Assembly: GCA_030595765.1 (NCBI GenBank)
Contig: JAUVCJ010000111.1
Coordinates: 1 to 7,364 of the forward strand
Reading direction: 5' to 3'
Length of the DNA: 7,364 bases
From: Thermoplasmatota archaeon
GTDB lineage: Archaea > Thermoplasmatota > Thermoplasmata > GCA-020350865 > JAUVCJ01
Positions 1 through 5,697 of this stretch are shown piece after piece. Made by a program: the position numbers and the translations under genes. Below the pieces are notes generated by a model. The model did not search any database. It was given only the letters and a program-made list of their open reading frames with translations, and had not been told where the DNA came from. Every line of letters begins with the position of its first letter. Position 1 is the first letter of the stretch.

Positions 1-725
1 AGGGATTGTACGTGACCATGGAAGAAACCCCGGAGCAGATACTGAAGGAAGCCGAATCGATGGGGTGGGACATGCGCAAACACTTCGAGAAGAACCTATT
101 CTTCATTCATCTGAAGGGGAAAAACTTCAAGAAAATGATCGAGGAACAGCTACCTCAGCTTGTCAAAGCACGGTCCGATTACGATATCAAGACACGTGTG
201 GTAATTGACCCCATGACACCTGTCATATGGGCCACGACCGACAAGCTCCTGCAGAGAGAACTGGTTGGAAAATTATTCTACACCCTAAAAGAATTGGGAG
301 TAGTTGTTGCAACAGTGGAAGAGCATGCCAAGCCAGGCGAGGTCATAGGAGAGGACGTGCTACTACCCATATACCTAGCAGATGCTGCCATACACCTGGA
401 TTATTACCCTATTGGTGGGGCTTTCAATAGAACGCTGAAGATAATTAAGATGAGGGCAACACATCATGGGGAAGGCGTTTATCCATACATGTTTGCAAGA
501 GGTGTCGGCGCTGTTATCAGGACCGCACCTATTGAGCTTGAGGAGGACGAGAAGAATAAATATGCTCCTGAGTTTGATGCAGCGATCGAATCAGCAATCC
601 AGCTCAATGCTCCGGACTACGCAGTATCCCAGCTAAAGACACTTAAAGATAACTGGGCAGAGAAATATTCACCGAAAGAAATTCTCGGTATTTTCTTTGA
701 TTCATACAACTTCAGTAAGAAGTGA
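1..725 (+). CDS. KaiC/RadA-like RecA-fold ATPase, C-terminal part (5' truncated by window edge)
   Basis: This is the C-terminal portion of a KaiC-type RecA-superfamily ATPase. The frame is open from the first bases, so the true start and the Walker A loop lie upstream; the TTG at position 6 is internal. Three KaiC hallmarks are visible: YVTMEETPEQI with the paired catalytic glutamates (codons at 21-26), a Walker B strand RVVIDP with its Asp at 207-209, and the KMR motif followed by ATHH (447-467), which in KaiC contacts nucleotide across the subunit interface. The RecA core ends near the segment GVGAVI. About 70 more residues follow, charged and helical, that are not part of the usual core. 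Such proteins form hexamers and act as ATP-driven switches; the partner and output here cannot be read from the sequence. The next gene starts 12 bases downstream and encodes a roadblock-like protein, so the two probably work together. Family assignment is strong; function is not. Confidence 0.85.
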   Translation, partial: GLYVTMEETPEQILKEAESMGWDMRKHFEKNLFFIHLKGKNFKKMIEEQLPQLVKARSDYDIKTRVVIDPMTPVIWATTDKLLQRELVGKLFYTLKELGVVVATVEEHAKPGEVIGEDVLLPIYLADAAIHLDYYPIGGAFNRTLKIIKMRATHHGEGVYPYMFARGVGAVIRTAPIELEEDEKNKYAPEFDAAIESAIQLNAPDYAVSQLKTLKDNWAEKYSPKEILGIFFDSYNFSKK

Positions 726-730
726 GGGGG
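724..730 (+). promoter_or_regulatory. Ribosome binding site that decides the TTG start of the roadblock-like gene
   Basis: GAGGGGG overlaps the stop codon of the ATPase gene and lies 7 bases before TTG at 738. No ATG or GTG in frame is as well placed, so TTG is the likely start. The same G-run can pair with CCCTC at 732-736 (GAGGG, three-base loop, CCCTC). A small hairpin could therefore mask the site until ribosomes finishing the upstream gene open it; this coupling is inference. Confidence 0.55.
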
Positions 731-737
731 TCCCTCC

Positions 738-1532
738 TTGACAACAACTGTAAAAAAAATTGACAAGACCTTGGATGCAGAGAACATCACCCTACTTCGG
801 GACATGCTAGAGATGGAACTAGCAAGGCTCAAGGAAAAAGCAAATCTAGACCTTTTAATGTTCATGGGTGTGGATGGCAGGACCTTTTCGTCCATCATCC
901 CCAATGATCTCACTCCTGGTCAGTACTATCTGCTAAACTTGGCCAAGGTTAACATACCGTACATATGTAGCCAATTGAGAACTGAGAACCTGACAGTATC
1001 CATCCAGCAGTTCAAGGAAGGAACAATGATCATATCGGGTGTTGGAAGCAGTGCTTTTATTTTATCAATGATTGCAGGCAGTATTGACATTAATAGCATT
1101 CAACCAATTATTGCTCCGATCCTCATGTCCAGCCAGGTCATCAAGCATGTTTTCGAGCTAAAACCAAACACTGAGGAGATCCTTTCACAATATCCAGACG
1201 ATGTGGCTGAAGAGCTGAAAAAGCTCAGCAGGCTACTTTTCAAGGAAAGTTTCTCCAAAACACGCGAGTACAAGAAGAGCATGAGATTGTATGAATACAT
1301 AAAACAAAAAGTGTCCTCTGTTGTCGGAGTGGGCTCCACTGATGAAGTAATGACTCTTGCATTCAATGAAATGGGAACTGCTCCTGCATTCATGAAAAGC
1401 AGGGACTGGAAGGTGTTGATGGGAAGGATCATCAACGACCACATCAGAAGACTCAATGGCGACATAATTGCCGATGAATGTCTCAATACCTGGATACCTG
1501 AACTTGAGGAGAAATTGAAGACCTTTGTTTGA
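738..1532 (+). CDS. Roadblock/LC7-like domain protein with helical C-terminal extension
   Basis: A 264-residue protein with no signal peptide or membrane segment. Residues about 25-138 read like a roadblock/LC7 (MglB-type) fold. A leading helix (MLEMELARLKEKANLD) is followed by a strand LLMFMGVDGRTFSS (the 'is it active, what does it know' strand of this fold), a helix, a second strand pair TVSIQQFKEGTMIISGVGSSAFIL, and a final hydrophobic helix. The remainder (about 140-264) is predominantly helical and charged, ending in IPELEEKLKTFV, and I do not recognise it. Roadblock proteins are non-enzymatic dimers that serve as platforms for, or regulators of, nucleotide-hydrolysing switches. That fits its place 12 bases after a KaiC-like ATPase and 6 bases before a scaffold-like protein. 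The start is TTG with a GAGGGGG site upstream. The roadblock call rests on strand/helix pattern only and could be replaced by a related profilin-like or GAF-like fold. Confidence 0.55.
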   Translation: MTTTVKKIDKTLDAENITLLRDMLEMELARLKEKANLDLLMFMGVDGRTFSSIIPNDLTPGQYYLLNLAKVNIPYICSQLRTENLTVSIQQFKEGTMIISGVGSSAFILSMIAGSIDINSIQPIIAPILMSSQVIKHVFELKPNTEEILSQYPDDVAEELKKLSRLLFKESFSKTREYKKSMRLYEYIKQKVSSVVGVGSTDEVMTLAFNEMGTAPAFMKSRDWKVLMGRIINDHIRRLNGDIIADECLNTWIPELEEKLKTFV

Positions 1533-1535
1533 GGT
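1531..1535 (+). promoter_or_regulatory. Ribosome binding site for the zinc-finger/coiled-coil gene
   Basis: GAGGT overlaps the stop codon of the preceding gene. Two consecutive ATG codons follow at 1539 and 1542, giving spacings of 3 and 6 bases. The second spacing is closer to usual, so translation may really begin at 1542 and give one residue less. Confidence 0.5.
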
Positions 1536-1538
1536 TGA

Positions 1539-3806
1539 ATGATGGAGTCTGAGGCTACGAATGATGAGAAGGAGGGACAGGTTGAAGGCTCCCTTTCGGA
1601 ACGTTCTCAGACGATAAGCTCAGCCCAGGTTAATGGATCTGCAAAACCCATCGACTCCTTTGCCTGCGATTTTTGTGGCAAGAGCTTCAAGAATGCTGCT
1701 GGTAAGGGATCCCATGAAAGGACTTGCCCTAAACGAGATCTAGTAGAGCAAAAGAAAAGCCAGGATGATCTTGGTGTTTTATTTAGAGACTCCGAGATGG
1801 TAGAGCTATTAGCTCTAAAAGAACTACTTGAGAATGAGGTTGCCCAGCTCGAAAAAAGAAAGAAGGCTATTGTTGGTAGGAACCAACAGGTTTTTGGAGA
1901 TGAGACTGAACAACGATCTCAAACAGCAGGAAGAAATAAGGAAGACCTGGTTGGTGATGTTCAACACATGCCTGACTCCTATTCTGATGCCAATCAAACC
2001 TTTGAAACCGATGCAAACACAGATTATGACGAAGAATTTGTAGAGTATGCTGTTGAGGAAAGTGAGGATTCAGCAGTTAACCTTTCGAATTTAGAAGACT
2101 CGAGGATACAGGAGCTACAATCAAAAATTGAAGCTCTTGAACAGGCACTATCCTTTAAAACAGATGCCCAATTCTCCGAATCTCTTCTTCGTTCCATTGA
2201 TGAGATGAATACCAGGCTCAAGCTTCTTGAAAAGACAGGTGTCCCAATAGCCTCAGGAACTCCAGCAGCAACAGCCATGGACCTGACCGGTGAGTTTTCA
2301 AAAAAGATTACACATGACCTAAGAAAACTTGAAGTACGAACTTTCGACATAATCGAAGAGATCGGATTTGGAGAGAGCCTTGATGTTTCAAAGATCCCAC
2401 CCAACATCCTAGAAATCGTTTATCAGACCACCATGGATGATGTTACTGAAAAGATTCAATCCACCCGGGGCTCCCATGACACAGAGCGGCTTCTCTATGC
2501 TGCATTGGAAGACATCAGAACCAGCACATCAGGCTCGGAAATGTTCATGGTTACGCAGAATCGGATAGTGACCCGCAATCTAGCATACTCCTTGAACAGG
2601 AAACTAATATCTGCAAAACAGATACAGACTACCTACAGTGAATTGCTCAAAACCCTGCTTGAATTCGTACCAGGCTATAAGCCAAAGAACTTCAGGGCAA
2701 TGATCAAGCTTAAAAGCCAGGAATATGCAGTTGACAAGACAACCCAACTTGTGAACAAGACCGAGGCCATGAGTTCTACGCTTGACCATCTCAATCAGAT
2801 GATGGCTGCTATTTCAGCCAACATCAATTCGATACCAGCTCAGCTTGACCAAAAACTTCTAGATTTTGTCAAACAAGACACCGTTGAGGAGCTAGAACGT
2901 AAAAGCGAGGAAGTTCTGGAAACCTTGAAAGACCTAACTGACCAGGTAGACAAGCTCAAAATAGTTCTCGATTTTAAGGGGAAAAGCGAATTTGAACCGG
3001 CAACCAGCGATGATATCGAGGATTTAAGCCTTGAGGAACTGGAGAACGGTGTTGATGCTGATAAACCCAAGGAAGAGCTGGAAATACCATCCATACCATT
3101 ATTCAAAGGCGTTGTTGAGTTGGTTGACGATTCTGAGGAAAGCCTACCAATGGAACTTGACATGTCTGATTCCGATGAAGATTCCGATGACGATTCCGAT
3201 GTGGATCCTGCTGACGATCCAGATGAAGAACCTGATGGAGGGCCTGATAGCGATTCAAATCAGGTTTCTGATGAAGAATCTGGTACTGATTCAGAAGACG
3301 ACAAAAAAATCTCCAATGAATTGGAACTGGACGATGATAGTGAGTATGGTATTCTCATAGAACTTGAGGATACTGAATTTGGCATAGACACTACCCTAGA
3401 GGAGCTGAGGGAGACACCTGACAAGCCTAGCGATGATGTGCAAAACGTAGAGGTTGAAGCTCCCGCATACGCTGACGATACTGATGGTGATGACGCTTTG
3501 GATGTAAAAACTCTAGTTGAAGATGCTGGTGAGACCGATGGGGATGACGCTGTTGATGTTGAAGCTCTAGGCGAAGATGCTGGCGAGACTGATGGTGATG
3601 ACGATGTCGATGTTGACCTAGCTAGGGTGAATATCATTCTTGACAACTTACCCGAAAATGGCGTCACTTCCGGGAAGCTTTCAAGAGAGCTCGCAATTGA
3701 TATTGAAGAGTTACAGGAGAATCTTGATGTCCTAATTGGCCAGGGGGTTCTCATCACAAGAAAAAGAGGACGACATGTAATGTATTTGGCAAATAAAATG
3801 AGGTGA
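1539..3806 (+). CDS. Multidomain protein: C2HC zinc finger, coiled coils, acidic tract, C-terminal winged helix
   Basis: A 755-residue soluble protein of no family I recognise. In order: a Ser/Glu-rich N-tail; a zinc finger C-x2-C-x12-H-x3-C (C43, C46, H59, C63) of C2H2 type with Cys in the last position; predicted coiled coil near 85-112; an acidic linker; a second coiled coil near 185-232; a mostly helical middle (about 250-500) including SRIQ/ALEQ-like heptads and a Gln/Leu-rich helical stretch; a strongly acidic Asp/Ser/Glu tract (541-588); two and a half 18-residue repeats (648-693); and a compact C-terminal domain (694-755). That domain reads as a winged helix: VTSGKLSRELAIDIEELQENL for the helix-turn-helix part and VLITRKRGRHVMYL for the basic wing. 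Zinc finger and winged helix at opposite ends suggest DNA or RNA contact, with the middle acting as an oligomeric or partner-binding rod; this is inference. It sits 6 bases after the roadblock-like gene and 5 before the next. Reading frame confidence is high, function low. Confidence 0.85.
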   Translation: MMESEATNDEKEGQVEGSLSERSQTISSAQVNGSAKPIDSFACDFCGKSFKNAAGKGSHERTCPKRDLVEQKKSQDDLGVLFRDSEMVELLALKELLENEVAQLEKRKKAIVGRNQQVFGDETEQRSQTAGRNKEDLVGDVQHMPDSYSDANQTFETDANTDYDEEFVEYAVEESEDSAVNLSNLEDSRIQELQSKIEALEQALSFKTDAQFSESLLRSIDEMNTRLKLLEKTGVPIASGTPAATAMDLTGEFSKKITHDLRKLEVRTFDIIEEIGFGESLDVSKIPPNILEIVYQTTMDDVTEKIQSTRGSHDTERLLYAALEDIRTSTSGSEMFMVTQNRIVTRNLAYSLNRKLISAKQIQTTYSELLKTLLEFVPGYKPKNFRAMIKLKSQEYAVDKTTQLVNKTEAMSSTLDHLNQMMAAISANINSIPAQLDQKLLDFVKQDTVEELERKSEEVLETLKDLTDQVDKLKIVLDFKGKSEFEPATSDDIEDLSLEELENGVDADKPKEELEIPSIPLFKGVVELVDDSEESLPMELDMSDSDEDSDDDSDVDPADDPDEEPDGGPDSDSNQVSDEESGTDSEDDKKISNELELDDDSEYGILIELEDTEFGIDTTLEELRETPDKPSDDVQNVEVEAPAYADDTDGDDALDVKTLVEDAGETDGDDAVDVEALGEDAGETDGDDDVDVDLARVNIILDNLPENGVTSGKLSRELAIDIEELQENLDVLIGQGVLITRKRGRHVMYLANKMR
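1665..1727 (+). other. C2HC zinc-finger coding segment
   Basis: Codons for C43, C46, H59 and C63 follow C-x2-C-x12-H-x3-C with the context CDFCGKSFKNAAGKGSHE. The Phe four residues after the second Cys and the Gly-x-His region match the C2H2 fold, with Cys replacing the last His. Spacing supports zinc binding; the ligand in the cell (DNA, RNA or protein) is unknown. Confidence 0.75.
3159..3302 (+). other. Acidic Asp/Ser/Glu low-complexity tract inside the 755-aa protein
   Basis: Residues 541-588 are almost entirely Asp, Glu, Ser and Pro, built from irregular GAT-TCC-GAT and GAT-GAC type codons. It is expected to be disordered and highly negative. Similar tracts are used for binding basic proteins or as flexible spacers. 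The opposite strand shows a long Ser-rich open frame here that is a by-product of this composition. Confidence 0.8.
3480..3617 (+). repeat. 54-bp in-frame tandem repeat (about 2.5 copies)
   Basis: Two full units (3480-3533 and 3534-3587) and a partial third (3588-3617) encode 18-residue units: TDGDDALDVKTLVEDAGE, then TDGDDAVDVEALGEDAGE, then TDGDDDVDVD. Each unit contains D/E-T-D-G-D-D-x-V/L-D, which resembles the first nine positions of a dockerin/EF-hand calcium loop but lacks an acidic residue at position 12. The array joins the acidic tract to the winged helix. Synonymous changes between copies (ggt/ggg, gct/gcg-type third bases) show the duplication is not brand new. Confidence 0.85.
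3618..3803 (+). other. C-terminal winged-helix DNA-binding domain of the 755-aa protein
   Basis: Residues 694-755 have the pattern helix (ARVNIILDNLPE), turn, helix (VTSGKLSRELAI), helix (DIEELQENLDVLIGQ) and a wing with basic residues (VLITRKRGRHVMYL). The phrase 'L..QGVLI..KRG....Y' is typical of archaeal winged-helix regulators. The fold is inferred from pattern alone, with good hydrophobic spacing. Confidence 0.65.
3800..3806 (+). promoter_or_regulatory. Strong Shine-Dalgarno overlapping the upstream stop; favours TTG 3812 as start
   Basis: GAGGTGA is a near-perfect match to the archaeal anti-Shine-Dalgarno. It contains the TGA stop of the 755-aa gene and lies 5 bases before TTG at 3812. 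The alternative GTG at 3803 sits inside this site and has no site of its own upstream, so 3812 is preferred. Confidence 0.65.
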
Positions 3807-3811
3807 AAAAA

Positions 3812-4441
3812 TTGCTTGATGTGGCATTGGTATCACTCATCCAAGATATGAGTGAAAAGGCAGGAGTGGAAGGGACTATTCAGTATTGGTCCCGAGTAGG
3901 CGAGAGTCTGGCCAAGCGAATGGGGAAGGAGGCTTACATGGGTTGGCCTTCATTCAATGTAGCTTTGAGAGAGGGAAGAACCGCCTATTCCATCGAAGGC
4001 GGAGTCATAGCCCTTACAGACCTTGCGATAACAGACGTTGATGGAGATGTGGTAGGTTACATCTATGCGCTAAAGACGTGCGTGTTCCATCATACCATAC
4101 TAAGGATCCGCTACAGTGTGGGTGAACTGCCAAGGGCTGATCAGGCTGTGGCAGAGGAGTACAACAACAGCGTTAGGGACACTGCGGTTTGCAACTTCTG
4201 TGTGATCCATCAACGATTCCGCGAAGAGATCTCCCGCTCCATAACCGTGGCAGAGCAGCCATTGGAGTGCCTTCAATTGGCAAACAGGGGCTTCGTAGGC
4301 GAAACAAAGATTGCCGAAGTAAGCCTGAGAAAGATCGGGATCAACCCAGAGTACGTAAGAAGCCTTTTGCGTAACTATGCCTGTGTGTATTCCATCCTCA
4401 TGAAGGGCGCCAGATTGAAAGGAGAAGAGGTAGAGGACTAA
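3812..4441 (+). CDS. Conserved-looking Cys/His-containing protein, family not recognised
   Basis: A 209-residue protein starting at TTG 3812 (GTG 3803 would add three residues). I do not recognise the family. It has no signal peptide or membrane helix. It begins with a helix (LVSLIQDMSEKAG), followed by YWSRVGESLAKRMG, then a mixed alpha/beta section with strands VIALTDLAITDVDGDVVGYIYALK. Candidate metal or redox residues are C90-x2-H93-H94, C127-x2-C130-x2-H133 (in CNFCVIHQRF), C153 and C191. The CxxCxxH group is the most suggestive and could bind zinc, an Fe-S cluster or heme. The general layout (small domain with late Cys residues) faintly recalls V4R-type sensor domains, but I would not assign it. 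Its start is 5 bases behind the winged-helix gene, so it belongs to the same transcript and presumably the same process. Confidence 0.75.
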   Translation: MLDVALVSLIQDMSEKAGVEGTIQYWSRVGESLAKRMGKEAYMGWPSFNVALREGRTAYSIEGGVIALTDLAITDVDGDVVGYIYALKTCVFHHTILRIRYSVGELPRADQAVAEEYNNSVRDTAVCNFCVIHQRFREEISRSITVAEQPLECLQLANRGFVGETKIAEVSLRKIGINPEYVRSLLRNYACVYSILMKGARLKGEEVED

Positions 4442-4457
4442 GTGATCGTCCATACTC

Positions 4458-4498
4458 CCTGCCGAGCCTAGCTGCTCTAATAAGTTTGTTTCGGCAGG
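4458..4498 (+). repeat. 8-bp perfect inverted repeat in the 81-base spacer
   Basis: CCTGCCGA (4458-4465) and TCGGCAGG (4491-4498) are exact reverse complements separated by 25 bases, with a further possible G-U pair inward. It begins 16 bases after the stop of the upstream gene and ends 24 bases before the next ATG. No T-run follows, so a classical terminator is unlikely; an RNA processing or attenuating hairpin, or a protein-binding site, are possible. Confidence 0.6.
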
Positions 4499-4522
4499 AA
4501 TTACATCTATGGTGTGTGTAGA

Positions 4523-5077
4523 ATGAAAGAGCTGGAAAGCAATGCTGGTATCAAGTTCCTTAAGCTTGAACGCCCTGGTGAACTGGAAAAGTTCCACATA
4601 CACACATCAGCCCTTGGAGACAAGGCCTATCAGTTCGATTTTTTCAAGGGTTTGGGCATGGTTGATTACGAGGAAACATTCAAAATATGGTTGCGGGAAT
4701 TTCCAAAACCCATTTTCATCATTGCAGTAAAAGAAGCCTCCATTGTAGGCTGGGTTTACATTGAAGAATGGGGAGACATTGCAAAAGATGGCGATTCCAT
4801 TTACATCCTAAGAGCTATTGAAACTGCAAAGGGAATGCGGGAAGGAAAACTCGGGTTCAGGCTTGTTGTTCTAGGCCTTAGGCAGATTGTTGGGTATCTT
4901 CTGACAAAACCCATGAATGCAAAGGCAGAGAAATTCTTCAAAGACATTGGATTCATGGAACGCGAGGAGTTCAAGAGGTGCCCAATCGAACTTAGAATGC
5001 ACCCAGGATACATCATATTCCCTCCTTTCAAGAAAAGATCACTTCTAGAAAGATCAACAGAATACTTCGGCCACTAA
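4523..5077 (+). CDS. GNAT-type N-acetyltransferase
   Basis: A 184-residue protein with GNAT layout; enzymes of this fold move an acetyl group from acetyl-CoA to an amine. The central strand pair is IFIIAVKEASIVGWVYIEEW (64-83), which matches the beta-2/beta-4 hairpin. The acetyl-CoA loop and helix follow at AKGMREGKLGFRLVVLGL (102-119), a degenerate form of R/Q-x-x-G-x-G/A. The closing motif TKPMNAKAEKFFKDIGF (128-144) corresponds to the usual N-x-x-A-x-x-F/Y-Y-x-x-x-G-F ending. The substrate is not readable from sequence. ATG 4523 is preferred over GTG 4514, which would add three residues; GGTG at 4511-4514 is a weak ribosome site 8 bases upstream of the ATG. The 81-base gap with an inverted repeat makes co-transcription with the upstream cluster possible but uncertain. 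The gene converges on the archease gene, whose stop lies 56 bases downstream. Confidence 0.75.
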   Translation: MKELESNAGIKFLKLERPGELEKFHIHTSALGDKAYQFDFFKGLGMVDYEETFKIWLREFPKPIFIIAVKEASIVGWVYIEEWGDIAKDGDSIYILRAIETAKGMREGKLGFRLVVLGLRQIVGYLLTKPMNAKAEKFFKDIGFMEREEFKRCPIELRMHPGYIIFPPFKKRSLLERSTEYFGH

Positions 5078-5133
5078 ATTCCATAATGAATGCTCAGCTA
5101 GAGTGGAGAGATTGACCAAAGAATGATCAATTT
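5078..5133. other. Convergent 3' intergenic spacer with weak terminator-like sequence
   Basis: The acetyltransferase and archease genes face each other across 56 bases. TTGA (5112-5115) and TCAA (5127-5130) can pair and are followed by TTTT (5131-5134). TTGACC (5112-5117) can alternatively pair with GGTCAA (5139-5144). Archaeal termination needs little more than a U-run, so this is the most likely stop for the + strand transcript, but the evidence is thin. Confidence 0.3.
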
Positions 5134-5697
5134 TCAAAGGTCAAAATATACTCTTAGCACCCATTCATCTCCTACTTTCTCAGCTTTCAATGCATGAAAT
5201 GTAACTGCCTTAATCTCATTCTCATAGCAATGCAGTTTTTCATCAAATCGACCCCAGTCTATGCTCCCTGATAGGCAGGACTGCTCTTTGCTCAGAGACA
5301 GTTTGCTGGATTTGAAAACCAATCTTTGGGTCTCGAAAATAAATAGAAGGTCAGAAAGAAAAACGAAAACCATCTCCTCAACATCTTGTGCTTTGATATC
5401 AATAATCGTCGTTTCAGGCTTATAGGCGAAGTCAGTGCAACATTCGTCTTCGGCATGGTCTGCGGAACTACATTCGGCCTCGACATGGTCTGTGGAGCTA
5501 CATTCGGCCTCAACATAGCCATTAGAGGAACGGTTAGGCCCAGCATTCATAGCGGAGCCACATTCATGTCTGTTTGATACCATTATCGAGAACATTCCGA
5601 TTGCCATTATTTCAAGCGCAATCTCAAATGTGGAGCCCTTTGCCTCCACTCCCACATCAGCAGTATGCTCCAGAAGGACAAAACCTTGCATATGCAT
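5134..5697 (-). CDS. Archease (RtcB tRNA-ligase activator) with a Cys-rich repeat insert
   Basis: A 187-residue archease; the usual length is about 135-145. Archease promotes guanylylation and turnover of the RtcB 3'-phosphate RNA ligase that joins tRNA halves. Family motifs are the N-terminal LLEHTADVGVEAKGSTFEIALE with the conserved HTAD Asp (D14), GMFSIM (35-40), a segment EEMVFVFLSDLLFIFETQRLVF (107-128), then NEIKAVTFHALK (160-171) and the C-terminal WVLRVYFDL with the conserved penultimate Asp. Between GMFSIM and the next family strand (about residues 42-94) there is an insert of some 40 extra residues rich in Cys, His and acid, including three decapeptide repeats and C46, C66, C76, C86 and C87. 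Flanking family motifs are intact and in frame, so the gene looks functional. AGGA sits just upstream of the chosen ATG; the second ATG (5691) is also possible. No rtcB is in view. Confidence 0.9.
   Translation of the reverse strand: MHMQGFVLLEHTADVGVEAKGSTFEIALEIMAIGMFSIMVSNRHECGSAMNAGPNRSSNGYVEAECSSTDHVEAECSSADHAEDECCTDFAYKPETTIIDIKAQDVEEMVFVFLSDLLFIFETQRLVFKSSKLSLSKEQSCLSGSIDWGRFDEKLHCYENEIKAVTFHALKAEKVGDEWVLRVYFDL
5440..5529 (-). repeat. Three 30-bp tandem repeats inside the archease gene
   Basis: Units at 5440-5469, 5470-5499 and 5500-5529 share ACATTCGGCCTCGACATGG-like sequence on the + strand. By hand count about 25/30 bases match between units 1 and 2 and 22/30 between 2 and 3. A decayed fragment (GCGGAGC-ACATTC) lies at 5552-5565. 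Read on the coding strand they give EAECSSTDHV, EAECSSADHA and EDECCTD, so the Cys comes every ten residues. This is a coding minisatellite; unit size and spacing are not those of a CRISPR array. Confidence 0.85.

Noticed and set aside
3260..3757. 165-codon Ser-rich open frame on the - strand
   Set aside because: It is the mirror of Asp/Glu-rich GAT/GAA codons; low complexity and no domain pattern.
4100..4603. 167-codon open frame on the - strand
   Set aside because: It lies antisense to the end of the Cys-containing gene and the start of the acetyltransferase, has no plausible motif or ribosome site, and the + strand genes explain the region better.
5440..5529. Short CRISPR array
   Set aside because: The 30-bp units abut with no unique spacers, diverge from one another, and are in frame within the archease gene.
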